NCBI GenBank assembly: GCA_910575665.1
Contig: CAJTFB010000020.1
Coordinates: 21,446-85,445 of the forward strand
DNA: 64,000 nucleotides
Direction of reading: 5' to 3'
Source: Eubacteriaceae bacterium
GTDB lineage: Bacteria > Bacillota > Clostridia > Lachnospirales > Lachnospiraceae
Shown in pieces: positions 1 through 7,786 of this stretch (within the stretch, counting starts at the first letter, position 1; every line of letters begins with the position of its first letter). Both the position numbers and the translations under genes were made by a program. The notes below the pieces were generated by a model that had not been told where the DNA came from, did no database searches, and worked only from the letters and a program-made list of their open reading frames with translations.

Positions 1-75
1 CAAAAGACTATAAACTAGAAGTGCGATGCAAAAGATCAACGCCACCATGTATCCCCACACTCTTTTATTCTTCAT
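1..75 (-). CDS. N-terminus of a membrane protein, probable ECF transporter S component (cut by window edge)
   Basis: Only the first 25 codons lie in the window. They encode a short basic N-terminus (MKNKR) followed by a hydrophobic segment, as expected for a first membrane helix. The ATG overlaps the end of the double EcfA ATPase gene by 11 bases, so the two are probably translationally coupled. In family operons with EcfT and fused EcfA, the next gene is usually the substrate-binding S component, which sets vitamin specificity. That identity is inferred from position only, because too little of the protein is present for a family match. Confidence 0.55.
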   Translation of the reverse strand, partial: MKNKRVWGYMVALIFCIALLVYSLL

Positions 76-1555
76 AAATAAACCTTTCTGCCACGATCTG
101 CGGATACCTGTCTCCCACAATCCGTTGAATTGCTGTTGTATAAAAAAGCCCTCCCCGGAAAAAATCCTGTGTCTTCATCGGCGGTGAAATCTCCGCGTCA
201 AAACTCATCGACATATATTCGCAGGTATTGGCGGCAAATTCCACATCGTGAGATACCACGATCACGGTCTTTCCCGCCTCTGCCAATTCTACCAGCCATA
301 AGCCAAACTGTTTTTTCCAAAAGGGATCCAGTCCTTTCGTCGGTTCGTCAAACAAAAAGATGTCCCCGTCCTGCTCATATAAATACGCCATGGCGGTCCG
401 CTGCATCTGACCACCGCTCACATCATAGGGATGCCTGGCAAGAATCGAATGCAGACCAAATTTTTCCATCGCCGCTTCCGTTTTTATTATATCACAGATC
501 CGGTCTCCGATAAACATGTATTTTGGCTCCTGAGGCAGATAAGAAATCCTACCCTGAATTTTCATTTTTCCGTGATAACATTTTTCTGCTCCCGCAAGCA
601 CTTTTAAAAAAGTAGATTTTCCGGTGCCATTTCCGCCGGCGATGCCATAAATCCTGCCGGGCACTGCCTCAAAACAAACCTCCCTAAGCACATCTTTTCC
701 CTTTTTCTCATAGCGAAAAAACAAGTTGCGGCATTCAATAGACGGGATTCTCCCCGTTTCTTCCAGAGATCGTTCCGAATCCACGACCGAGCACTGAATA
801 TCATTTCCATAAAACCAGTTCCGGCATTCTTTCACACTGGAAGGACAGGCACTTCTTTCCTCCGAAAATCGATGATAGAACCGGACAAAAGAGGGCATAT
901 AATCCAAAAATTCCTCCGATAATTCAGAATGGCATATTTTTTCATATACCTGATCCAGCCGCCCCCAGGCAGCGATCTGTCCCTCGTGGAGCACCATCAT
1001 TTTATCACAAAGCGCCAGCACTTCTTCCAGCCGCTGTTCCACGAGAATAACCGTGATCCCCAGTTGGGAATTCAGCCGCCGCAAGATATCCAGAAAAGCA
1101 GATGCTGCCATGGGATCCAATTGTGCGGTGGGCTCATCCAGCAGGATCACCTCCGGATCTGTCACCAATACTGAGGCAAGATTCAAAAGCTGTTTTTCCC
1201 CTCCCGACAGAGAATAGGTATCTCTCTCCATCCAGTCTTCCATACCAAAATACGTAGCGGTACCGGCGATGGCGTGCCGCATCTTCTCTGTCTGAATTCC
1301 CATATTCTCCATCCCAAAAGCCAGCTCATGCCGTACCTTATCCGTCACGATCTGATTGGAAGGATTCTGAGATACATAACCAAACTCCTGATGTGCTTCC
1401 TTGATACAGCGCAGGAGCGTCGTCTTACCAGATCCCGAAGCTCCGCAGACCACGACAAACTCTCCTCTCAACACATCAAAGGAAACGTTTTTTAACACGA
1501 CTTCTGTACTCCCGCCGTATGTATAGCTTATATTTTTGAAACAATATGTCTCCAT
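65..1555 (-). CDS. ECF transporter ATPase with two fused ABC domains (EcfA-EcfA')
   Basis: This 496-aa cytoplasmic protein carries two complete ABC ATPase domains. The first has Walker A GASGSGKTT near residue 40, signature LSGGEKQ and Walker B VILLDEPT. The second starts near residue 275, with Walker A GGNGTGKST, signature VSGGQMQ and Walker B IFLFDEPT, followed by a typical switch His (VSHD). It would power a group II/III energy-coupling-factor vitamin importer together with the preceding EcfT and the following S component. Separate EcfA1 and EcfA2 genes are more common, but the fused form is well known in Clostridia. The 3' end of ecfT overlaps its start by about 28 bases, which supports one operon. 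Confidence 0.92.
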   Translation of the reverse strand: METYCFKNISYTYGGSTEVVLKNVSFDVLRGEFVVVCGASGSGKTTLLRCIKEAHQEFGYVSQNPSNQIVTDKVRHELAFGMENMGIQTEKMRHAIAGTATYFGMEDWMERDTYSLSGGEKQLLNLASVLVTDPEVILLDEPTAQLDPMAASAFLDILRRLNSQLGITVILVEQRLEEVLALCDKMMVLHEGQIAAWGRLDQVYEKICHSELSEEFLDYMPSFVRFYHRFSEERSACPSSVKECRNWFYGNDIQCSVVDSERSLEETGRIPSIECRNLFFRYEKKGKDVLREVCFEAVPGRIYGIAGGNGTGKSTFLKVLAGAEKCYHGKMKIQGRISYLPQEPKYMFIGDRICDIIKTEAAMEKFGLHSILARHPYDVSGGQMQRTAMAYLYEQDGDIFLFDEPTKGLDPFWKKQFGLWLVELAEAGKTVIVVSHDVEFAANTCEYMSMSFDAEISPPMKTQDFFRGGLFYTTAIQRIVGDRYPQIVAERFIYEE

Positions 1556-2373
1556 CTAAGTTCCTCCCTGATATTTATCCCAAAAGGAATAAAAAACAAT
1601 AGAATAAATAAAAGGTACGCTCCTGTCCCCATTCCATCCCTGTTGTAATCTATATAAGGAAAGGCAAGAAATCTAGTCTGGGAGCAGGCATACATACCCA
1701 TCCCTACCGAAACTGTAAAAAACAGATATACAATTAATGCCAGATCTCTTCCTTTAAACCCTCGGGCATAAATGCTGGTCCGTCTCTTTCTCTCTGGCTG
1801 TGTTCCGTACCCACGGTCTCTCATAGCAGTGCCCATTTCCAATGAATCTTCCAAGGCAAGTCCCACCAGCGTTGTGAGAATGCCCGATTGCAGTTTATGG
1901 TTCTCCCGAATTTTTTTATAATCCCGTCGAATTTTTGGCATCATCCGTAATGCCATAGAAAATAAAAGGGAAGCATGGGGTAGCCGATTTCCGAAAAGAC
2001 ACAAGATCTTTTCCGAAGTCATCATCTGGCTACAGCACCCAAACATCAGAAGCGAAGCTGCCAAAAGAGTCCCTGTCATACAGCCGTAGAATAAACATTC
2101 CACTGTCACAGGAAGTTCACCCATCCAGCACAGTACCGTGACTCCCCGGTGGTTGACCAGGGCATTGATTCCACCGCAGATAACAACCATCCCTAGACAT
2201 TTTACCACAAAACCCATTCCCGCAGACATACCTTTCAGATACAGGTAAAAAGCGCTCTGACTGAGGAGGGCAATCCCCAGGAGCACCGGATCAAAAACAA
2301 AAATCGTAATAACTGTCACCGCCACAAAATACATGAAGATCACCGTGGGATGAAACTTACTGAAACCATTCAC
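1528..2373 (-). CDS. ecfT: ECF transporter transmembrane coupling protein EcfT
   Basis: This 281-aa integral membrane protein has several hydrophobic helices and the two basic coupling-helix motifs of EcfT. The first lies around ALRMMPKIRRDYKK; the second is AMRDRGYGT, the Ala-Arg-Gly-type motif that contacts the ATPases. I chose the GTG at 2373 because AAAGGAGG lies seven bases upstream. An ATG at 2436 is also open and would overlap the preceding DUF4430 gene, but no good ribosome binding site is seen there. It joins the EcfA dimer to the S component in the membrane. The neighbouring DUF4430 gene and the divergent cobalamin riboswitch suggest a B12 substrate, which is an inference. Confidence 0.85.
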   Translation of the reverse strand: MNGFSKFHPTVIFMYFVAVTVITIFVFDPVLLGIALLSQSAFYLYLKGMSAGMGFVVKCLGMVVICGGINALVNHRGVTVLCWMGELPVTVECLFYGCMTGTLLAASLLMFGCCSQMMTSEKILCLFGNRLPHASLLFSMALRMMPKIRRDYKKIRENHKLQSGILTTLVGLALEDSLEMGTAMRDRGYGTQPERKRRTSIYARGFKGRDLALIVYLFFTVSVGMGMYACSQTRFLAFPYIDYNRDGMGTGAYLLFILLFFIPFGINIREELRWRHIVSKI

Positions 2374-2425
2374 AGGCACTCCTCCTTTCCATTCAACGAC
2401 GCCAATTAACTCGAACTGCCCCGAC

Positions 2426-3313
2426 TTAATATTCACAGGTATAATTGAATATCACCTGATCTCCTTTTTCCAATTTGTATTTATTGCAGCCATTGCCCGG
2501 ATCTTTTCCATTGACGGAATACATCCACCCGCTCTCATCTCCGCAATCAAACTCATACAGGTTATGTATGCCCTTGATATAATAAGTAGAATATAACGGA
2601 GTAAACACATAGTCCAAATGGATCTCTCTCTCTTTACACACCCGTTTCAGCACGTCAAAGACTGTCTCTCCTTCCTCAAAAATAAAGGTTCCCTTCAGAA
2701 TCATTCCATCTTTCGGTATCACTTTTTTGGCGCTTTCACTCAGCTTGTCCATATGGGAAAAAACTTCCTGGCAGGTGATGGTAAGACTGCATTCCTTCTT
2801 CTCCTGTGCCGTCGCACTCGATGCAACCGGGGGCTGTGTCGATGCCGGAGTAGCGGCTTGAGTACTTTTTTTCGGACTCTTCGTGCTCTGGGACTTTGGT
2901 TCGTATCCAGTGGTCTTTTTTGGAGATTTTGTTTTAGCCGATGACTGATCCGCGGTCTTCTTCCCTGTCTTTTTGTCTGTTTTATTATCTGCTTTTTTAT
3001 CTGGTTCTATGGATCTCTTCGGTTCTTTCTTATGGTCGTTATTCTTTTTGGAAGACACTTTCTCTTTGGTGTCTTCTTTTTTCCGGAGGGCGGCAGAACT
3101 CACCGCTGCTTCTCTGAGATCGCTGGAAGTAATGGCTGATCTGGTCTCTTCCTTCTGAACCGCAGAAACAGTTTCTCCATGGGATATTACTTCGCTCTCT
3201 ATTACACCAGTAGGTTTTTTTTCACTTCCCCCGTTTCCTTTTATAACCAACACTGTGCTCAATACAGTGATGGCCAGTAGGCAGCCTAAAATTATTTTTT
3301 TATTGCCATTCAA
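2426..3313 (-). CDS. membrane-anchored DUF4430 (transcobalamin C-terminal-like) protein
   Basis: The 295-aa product starts at a TTG behind a GGGGATGA ribosome binding site. It has an N-terminal hydrophobic anchor (residues 5-25) and a long low-complexity Lys/Ser/Thr linker (about 50-165). A C-terminal DUF4430 domain (about 175-295) follows, recognised from the pattern around FDVLKRVCKE, the Gly-Trp segment SGWMYSVNGKDPG and the terminal GDQVIFNYTCEY. DUF4430 belongs to the SLBB-like fold of the C-terminal domain of transcobalamin and intrinsic factor, so cobalamin or corrinoid binding is plausible but not shown. It is the first gene of the ECF operon, and the Lys-rich stalk would project the domain through the cell wall and hand substrate to the importer. 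Confidence 0.8.
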   Translation of the reverse strand: MNGNKKIILGCLLAITVLSTVLVIKGNGGSEKKPTGVIESEVISHGETVSAVQKEETRSAITSSDLREAAVSSAALRKKEDTKEKVSSKKNNDHKKEPKRSIEPDKKADNKTDKKTGKKTADQSSAKTKSPKKTTGYEPKSQSTKSPKKSTQAATPASTQPPVASSATAQEKKECSLTITCQEVFSHMDKLSESAKKVIPKDGMILKGTFIFEEGETVFDVLKRVCKEREIHLDYVFTPLYSTYYIKGIHNLYEFDCGDESGWMYSVNGKDPGNGCNKYKLEKGDQVIFNYTCEY

Positions 3314-3492
3314 ATGTGTTTCATCCCCTTTTGCCTTCTATGTATTATGACTATAAATTCTCTGACAAAATGTCCATTAAGTTTTATTTTATCATATTAT
3401 TTTCTTTTCTGCCATTGAATTTTTGTGCATATTCTTTGCACCAAAAATACAAAAATTATTTCTTTAACCCCCTATCTTTTTTCTCAAATCCA

Positions 3493-3501
3493 TGTTATAA
3501 T
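3493..3501 (+). promoter_or_regulatory. extended -10 promoter for the riboswitch transcript
   Basis: TGTTATAAT gives an extended -10 box (TG-n-TATAAT) in an AT-rich stretch. No good -35 box lies 17 bases upstream. Transcription would start near 3508, just before the cobalamin riboswitch. The divergent DUF4430/ECF operon must have its own promoter between 3314 and 3400. A weak candidate there is TTGTCA at 3363-3368 on the minus strand. Confidence 0.55.
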
Positions 3502-3529
3502 AATGCAAATTTATTTTAATATAAGTAGC

Positions 3530-3785
3530 TGTATTGGTTTCTGGTGACACACTGCTGTCACATTTACATGCACAGGCATGTGAGCAGAATTAATAGGGAA
3601 GCCGGTTCGATTCCGGCACAGCCCCCGCTGCCGTATTTGAGGATGCCGATAACAGGATCGGAATGCTAGTCTTGCATTCCGTCAGCCACTGGAACAGCCC
3701 GACGGGCTATTATCTGGGAAGGCGTTATCAGCAATTGATGCATAAGTCGGAAGACCTGCCATACAGTCTGAAATATAACCTTTCG
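3530..3785 (+). promoter_or_regulatory. cobalamin (B12) riboswitch
   Basis: The hallmark core elements are present in order: AGGGAAGCCGG, then GGCACAGCCCCCGC, then a long variable hairpin arm (about 3650-3690), then GTCAGCCACTGG. The B12 box AAGTCGGAAGACCTGCC lies at 3744-3760. The aptamer faces the plus strand and lies upstream of a terminator at 3884-3920, so B12 should lower expression of the two secreted-protein genes downstream. The minus-strand ECF operon is not covered by this RNA. Confidence 0.93.
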
Positions 3786-3883
3786 GAGGGAGAGGAAATG
3801 TTTTGACAACGTTAGGCTAAGAACTTATCCAATGATGTGATCACGATTGGTCTATTTTTGTAGTACAAATAATGTCATTACTG

Positions 3884-3920
3884 CCCTTTATACCCTTTTC
3901 CGGATATAAAGGGATTTTTT
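3884..3920 (+). terminator. intrinsic terminator of the riboswitch expression platform
   Basis: The nine-base arms CCCTTTATA (3884-3892) and TATAAAGGG (3905-3913) pair and are followed by six T. It lies about 100 bases after the B12 box and before the first gene, as expected for transcriptional control. The antiterminator partner was not resolved by eye. The stretch 3921-4001 that follows holds a GC-rich inverted repeat (GAACCCGAG at 3933 with CTCGGG...TTC at 3962) of unknown role. Confidence 0.8.
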
Positions 3921-4001
3921 ATTTACACCCGCGAACCCGAGCGGTCTCGCGAATCGTGACACTCGGGGGGTTCTACTTATATTAAGATCAAAGAAATCAA
4001 C

Positions 4002-4068
4002 GATGAGAAACACGCTTTGCGAGTTTCTCACCTTCGCGGGCGGCGCCATGGCTTGTGCCTTCCGCGCA
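4002..4068 (+). repeat. 67-bp palindromic repeat, copy 1
   Basis: This 67-bp unit recurs at 5318-5384 with one mismatch (G at 4050, A in copy 2). It contains two potential hairpins. The first is GAGAAAC with GTTTCTC enclosing CGC/GCG. The second is CGCGG..GGC with GCC..CCGCG. It sits just upstream of the first secreted-protein gene. An open frame through the unit adds a false N-terminus beginning MRNTLCEF to both downstream genes. The unit looks like a dispersed REP/MITE-like element of the genome. Confidence 0.85.
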
Positions 4069-4110
4069 AACTACACAACAAGCGCTGACTGCGCAGAAAT
4101 GAGGATGAGT

Positions 4111-5319
4111 ATGAAAACAAAAAAACGATTCATTGCCCTACTTCTCACTCTTGCCATGATCTTTTCTGTTTCTGTGGTAGATGGGGAAATTTCGGCAAAC
4201 ACAAAAGCAGCCAATGACACGATCACGGTTACATTACGGGTTGAAGATTCCAACAAAACCCTGATTCCGCCCACGAAGATCACTCTGGACAAAGATACCG
4301 TGGCCACGATCAACGACACCTTTAACGCCTCCGTGGAGACACCAGTGCTTGAGACTGCTCATGTGACCGCTGCCCACGCCCTGGCAAAATACATATCAGA
4401 CCAATCCAAAACACCGGCTTCTGACCTGACCTTTGCTTACGGTAATCCTGCTAGCATACTTGGGCAAGACACTCTGGACAGCTCCTACTTCTGGTCCTTC
4501 CGGGTAAACAATACCTCTCTGGTCATGGACGACGGTTTTACCCAGTACAACTTTACCAGCTGCCCGATTCAGGATGGTGACAGTATCGTCGTATTCCGCC
4601 AATATTATAACTACACCACCAGCGAGTCCAGCTCCTATTCTTATTTTGATAAGGAATTCTATGAGACGAAAGTGAACGAAAAAGTTTCTGTCACACTAAA
4701 GAAGGAAATTTTTGATGAGAACTGGAATACAGTAACTGTCCCGATAGCAGATCAAAATATCATCATCGCCATCGACAATACAGCTGGTTCTGGTCCAGTT
4801 CCTGACATCGCACAGGTGGCAACCACGGACAAAAACGGCATGGTAGATCTCACCTTTAACAAAGTGGGTACCTATGCCCTGTATTCCAGCAGTATGAATG
4901 CAGATGGTACTCCGGCAACATCCCGCGCTTACGCGAAAATCACCGTAAAAGATGAACAGCCTACTGCCTCTGGCACACCGGCACCGCCAGCGCCTACTGT
5001 CACCCCGCCACCAACGAAACCACAACATCACAGCTGTGTGATAAAAAAACCCCTCGCACCCAAAAAAATAAAAGCCAAAGTAAAAAAGAAAAAAGTCACA
5101 ATATCCTGGGAAAAAACGAATAACATAAAAGGATATGAAGTATTTTATTCAAAGAAAAATAAAAAGAACTTCAAAAGACTTTCCGTTACAAAAAAGACAA
5201 AAATAACAAAAAAATTAAAAAAAGGAAAGTACTTTGTAAAATGTCGCTGCTATAGGCTGTCAGGCGAAAGAAAGGTTTACAGTAACTATAGCAAGATTAT
5301 TTCTTTTAAAGTAAAATGA
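4111..5319 (+). CDS. secreted DUF4430 protein with Lys-rich Fn3-like C-terminal domain, under B12 riboswitch
   Basis: The 402-aa protein begins at ATG 4111, five bases after GAGGA, with a classical signal peptide (MKTKKRFIALLL, cleavage near residue 28-32). Residues about 35-150 fit DUF4430, with FWSFRVNNTSLVMDDG and a terminal GDSIVVFRQYY strand. An Ig-like stretch follows (about 165-275), then a Pro/Thr-rich linker (about 280-305). The C-terminal domain (about 310-402) is an unusually Lys-rich fibronectin III-like domain with ISWEKTNNIKGYEVFY. The basic domain probably holds the protein to the anionic cell wall. The preceding riboswitch and the transcobalamin-like domain suggest extracellular corrinoid binding, which is an inference. 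An upstream extension through the 67-bp repeat was rejected. Confidence 0.82.
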   Translation: MKTKKRFIALLLTLAMIFSVSVVDGEISANTKAANDTITVTLRVEDSNKTLIPPTKITLDKDTVATINDTFNASVETPVLETAHVTAAHALAKYISDQSKTPASDLTFAYGNPASILGQDTLDSSYFWSFRVNNTSLVMDDGFTQYNFTSCPIQDGDSIVVFRQYYNYTTSESSSYSYFDKEFYETKVNEKVSVTLKKEIFDENWNTVTVPIADQNIIIAIDNTAGSGPVPDIAQVATTDKNGMVDLTFNKVGTYALYSSSMNADGTPATSRAYAKITVKDEQPTASGTPAPPAPTVTPPPTKPQHHSCVIKKPLAPKKIKAKVKKKKVTISWEKTNNIKGYEVFYSKKNKKNFKRLSVTKKTKITKKLKKGKYFVKCRCYRLSGERKVYSNYSKIISFKVK

Positions 5320-5384
5320 TGAGAAACACGCTTTGCGAGTTTCTCACCTTCGCGGGCGGCGCCATAGCTTGTGCCTTCCGCGCA
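5318..5384 (+). repeat. 67-bp palindromic repeat, copy 2
   Basis: This is the same unit as at 4002-4068, identical at 66 of 67 positions. It begins within the stop codon of the DUF4430 gene and ends 18 bases before the start codon of the propeller gene. It therefore fills almost the whole gap between the two genes and could fold into two hairpins in the mRNA. Confidence 0.85.
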
Positions 5385-5402
5385 CAGCAAAGGAGACCAA
5401 CC

Positions 5403-7103
5403 ATGAAACGAATATTATGCTTTCTGCTGATCGTCACTCTCTTTCTAATTCCCTGTTCCAGTGCCTATGCCTGGACTTCTTTTCGAAATGAAGAGGGGCG
5501 ATCCGGAGCCAATACTATCCACGCCGCCACGCCAATTGATGCAAACACCACTGGTCCCAGATGGAAAAAGAAATTTACCCAAAGCATAGGATCTGCCATG
5601 AATTCTACTCCAATTATAACAGAAAAAAACATCTATATAGTAAATAAGGATATTTTGTATAAGACAGACAAAGAGGGAACGATCCTTACAACCCTCCGTC
5701 TTTGTGCCTCCATGAATTCCATGTGCCACATGGCTTCCGACGGAACGTATCTATATATCCCCCTGGGAGGTGGTCTTCTGCAGTGCGTCGATATGGACGC
5801 CATGGCTGCTGTCTGGACCAGCGAATCTTTCGGCGGACAGTCATTGACCACCGTATACGTTTATAACGGTTTGGTCTACGCAGGCACCACCAACGGAGAC
5901 GGATCCGAGGGATGTTTTTACTGTGTAGAGGCAAAAGATGGAAAAACCAGGTGGAGCTATCAAAATAAGGAGTTACCCTGCGGATATTACTGGAGCGGTG
6001 CTGTTTCAGCCACATTATTCTCTACTGATTGCCTTTTATTTGGCGGGGACAATGGTGTCCTGGTCTCTCACAGCCTTACGGAAGACCAGGTATACGACAC
6101 TCTGGATCTCACTTCCATCACCGGCTCCAGGGGGAAGATCCGTGCAGGAATCACATACGATGCCGCATCCGATGCCTTCTATACCACCTCCAATAACGGA
6201 TATCTGTACCAGATCCGCATGAACCAAAATGGAAACTTTGATACGGTAAATTCTGTTTTTTTAGGAGATTTTACCGATAAAACAGTCAACTGCACTAGTA
6301 CTCCCACGATTTACAACGGCAGGGTCTATGTCTGCAGTTATTATGACAATGCCGGTCGTATCAGTGTCATCGATGCTGACACCATGCACACCATCTATGC
6401 TGCCACCACCGCCGGTACAGCAGATATAAAATCCTCTCCTCTCGTATCCACCGGATATGCCACGGAAGAAAACCACCACCAGGTCTATGTATATTTTACC
6501 CAGAATACCGTGCCGGGAGGCATATATTATATCGAGGACAGTGCCATCTCTGACTCAGCAGATATAAAAACCTTATACGAGCCAAAAAACAATCCCCAGT
6601 TCTGTCTACAAAGCCTGGCGGCAGACACAGAGGGAACCCTGTACTATTCCAATGATTCTGGTACCTTTTTTGCGGTTCACGAAGGCTTTGCTGCCAATGA
6701 TCTCCTGCCATCGCCCTCTCCCACCGTCTCTCCCGAGACGCCAGCTATTTCCACAGAAAAACCGGCAGCCTCTGCAATTTTTTCTCCATCTCCGACGCCA
6801 GCCAACCAGCAGACGACTTCTGGTACCGCGCCAAAGAAAAAACTGCGTCCTGGTAAACCTTCCAGAATCAAAGTGAAAGCAAAGAAAAAATACCGCGGTA
6901 AATACAAGATAACCCTTTCCTGGAAAAAGGGGAACCATACCAAAAAGACACAGATCAAAATAAAAGGCAAAAAGATGAAAATCGTCTCCGGCAGCAAATA
7001 CACGCTGTCACTGAAAAAGGGAGTCTATACCATCCTTCTTTATGGATATATCTCCCCTTCACAAAAGAGCTCTGGCGCCAGAATACGCTTCCGCGTATCC
7101 TGA
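5403..7103 (+). CDS. secreted PQQ-type beta-propeller protein with basic C-terminal domain, under B12 riboswitch
   Basis: ATG 5403 follows AAAGGAG by seven bases and gives 566 aa. A signal peptide (residues 1-24, ending SSAYA) leads into a PQQ-like propeller (about 25-455). Its first blade begins with the typical WTSFRNEEGRSG, and repeated blades carry motifs such as YVYNGLVYAGTTNGDG and PTIYNGRVYVCSYY. A Ser/Pro/Thr linker (about 455-500) joins a Lys-rich domain (about 500-566) that resembles the end of the neighbouring DUF4430 protein. The gene is cotranscribed with that protein behind a cobalamin riboswitch. In Bacteroides, the B12 capture protein BtuG is also an extracellular beta-propeller. 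A similar role here is inferred from fold class and regulation, not from sequence identity. Confidence 0.8.
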   Translation: MKRILCFLLIVTLFLIPCSSAYAWTSFRNEEGRSGANTIHAATPIDANTTGPRWKKKFTQSIGSAMNSTPIITEKNIYIVNKDILYKTDKEGTILTTLRLCASMNSMCHMASDGTYLYIPLGGGLLQCVDMDAMAAVWTSESFGGQSLTTVYVYNGLVYAGTTNGDGSEGCFYCVEAKDGKTRWSYQNKELPCGYYWSGAVSATLFSTDCLLFGGDNGVLVSHSLTEDQVYDTLDLTSITGSRGKIRAGITYDAASDAFYTTSNNGYLYQIRMNQNGNFDTVNSVFLGDFTDKTVNCTSTPTIYNGRVYVCSYYDNAGRISVIDADTMHTIYAATTAGTADIKSSPLVSTGYATEENHHQVYVYFTQNTVPGGIYYIEDSAISDSADIKTLYEPKNNPQFCLQSLAADTEGTLYYSNDSGTFFAVHEGFAANDLLPSPSPTVSPETPAISTEKPAASAIFSPSPTPANQQTTSGTAPKKKLRPGKPSRIKVKAKKKYRGKYKITLSWKKGNHTKKTQIKIKGKKMKIVSGSKYTLSLKKGVYTILLYGYISPSQKSSGARIRFRVS

Positions 7104-7118
7104 CGCCAGAGATGAACA

Positions 7119-7664
7119 TCATTCTTCTGTTTCTTCACTGTCTGAGCCCTCTGAGGAATCCCCTGATCCTTCGCTGGAGGACTGATGAGAGGAGATGGAT
7201 ACACTGACTCCGTCCTCCTCCTGCATCTTCTCCAGCAAGCTCTTATGCTTTTTCGGTTTGACATTCTGTGCGGCCATCATCTTGGCTTTCAGATAAAGAT
7301 CGCTGTTAAAACGGAACAAAAAATTCTCATCCTTTGGCGGTACCTTCTCCCCTTTCATGATACGTCTCGCGATAGCGAGGGCCCGTGCAAGGGCGCCATA
7401 GGATTTTTTCTTTTTCTTTTGAGTCTTTTGCGTCTTCTGTGCCATCTGTTTCCTTTTCTCATTCATCTTCTGAAACGCCCGAGCAAGAGCCTTCCCTTCC
7501 TCCGACAGCTCCGCCACATCTGTATATTTCTTAGAAACTCCCTTTCTACTCTGGCTTCCCTGAATCGACGGCTTCTTTTTTGTATTCCCATGCCTTTGAC
7601 TCCGATCATCTACGTTCAACATACCAGGGTGCTCTGAGTAGTCCGTCCGATCTGTAACATTCAT
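7119..7664 (-). CDS. Lys/Glu/Ser-rich hypothetical cytoplasmic protein
   Basis: The 181-aa protein has no signal peptide or membrane segment. The middle (about 50-145) is strongly basic and probably helical (KALARAFQKMNEKRKQ, then ALARALAIARRIMKGEK). The segment KVPPKDENFLFRFNSDLYLKA resembles conserved hypothetical proteins of Lachnospiraceae as I remember them. The last 30 residues are an acidic Ser/Glu tail (SSEGSGDSSEGSDSEETEE). No enzymatic motif is visible and the function is unknown. It converges on the propeller gene with a 15-base gap. The start follows AAGGATGTG. Confidence 0.6.
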   Translation of the reverse strand: MNVTDRTDYSEHPGMLNVDDRSQRHGNTKKKPSIQGSQSRKGVSKKYTDVAELSEEGKALARAFQKMNEKRKQMAQKTQKTQKKKKKSYGALARALAIARRIMKGEKVPPKDENFLFRFNSDLYLKAKMMAAQNVKPKKHKSLLEKMQEEDGVSVSISSHQSSSEGSGDSSEGSDSEETEE

Positions 7665-7786
7665 CTTTTATCACATCCTTGTTCTGATACCGGTTATCCA
7701 AAACAATTCCCCGGTAACAAATTTTCAGGGCAATTCCATTTACCCATGTAAATTATCTCAATATATATATCGGACGATCCAAAAAA

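Noticed and set aside
3314..3400. Second cobalamin riboswitch for the minus-strand ECF operon
   Set aside because: No B12 box or core is seen on the minus strand here, and the gap is too short for a full aptamer.
4003..4110. N-terminal extension of the DUF4430 gene through the 67-bp repeat (MRNTLCEF...)
   Set aside because: The extension is encoded by a palindromic repeat also found before the next gene. The inner ATG at 4111 has a ribosome binding site and starts a proper signal peptide.
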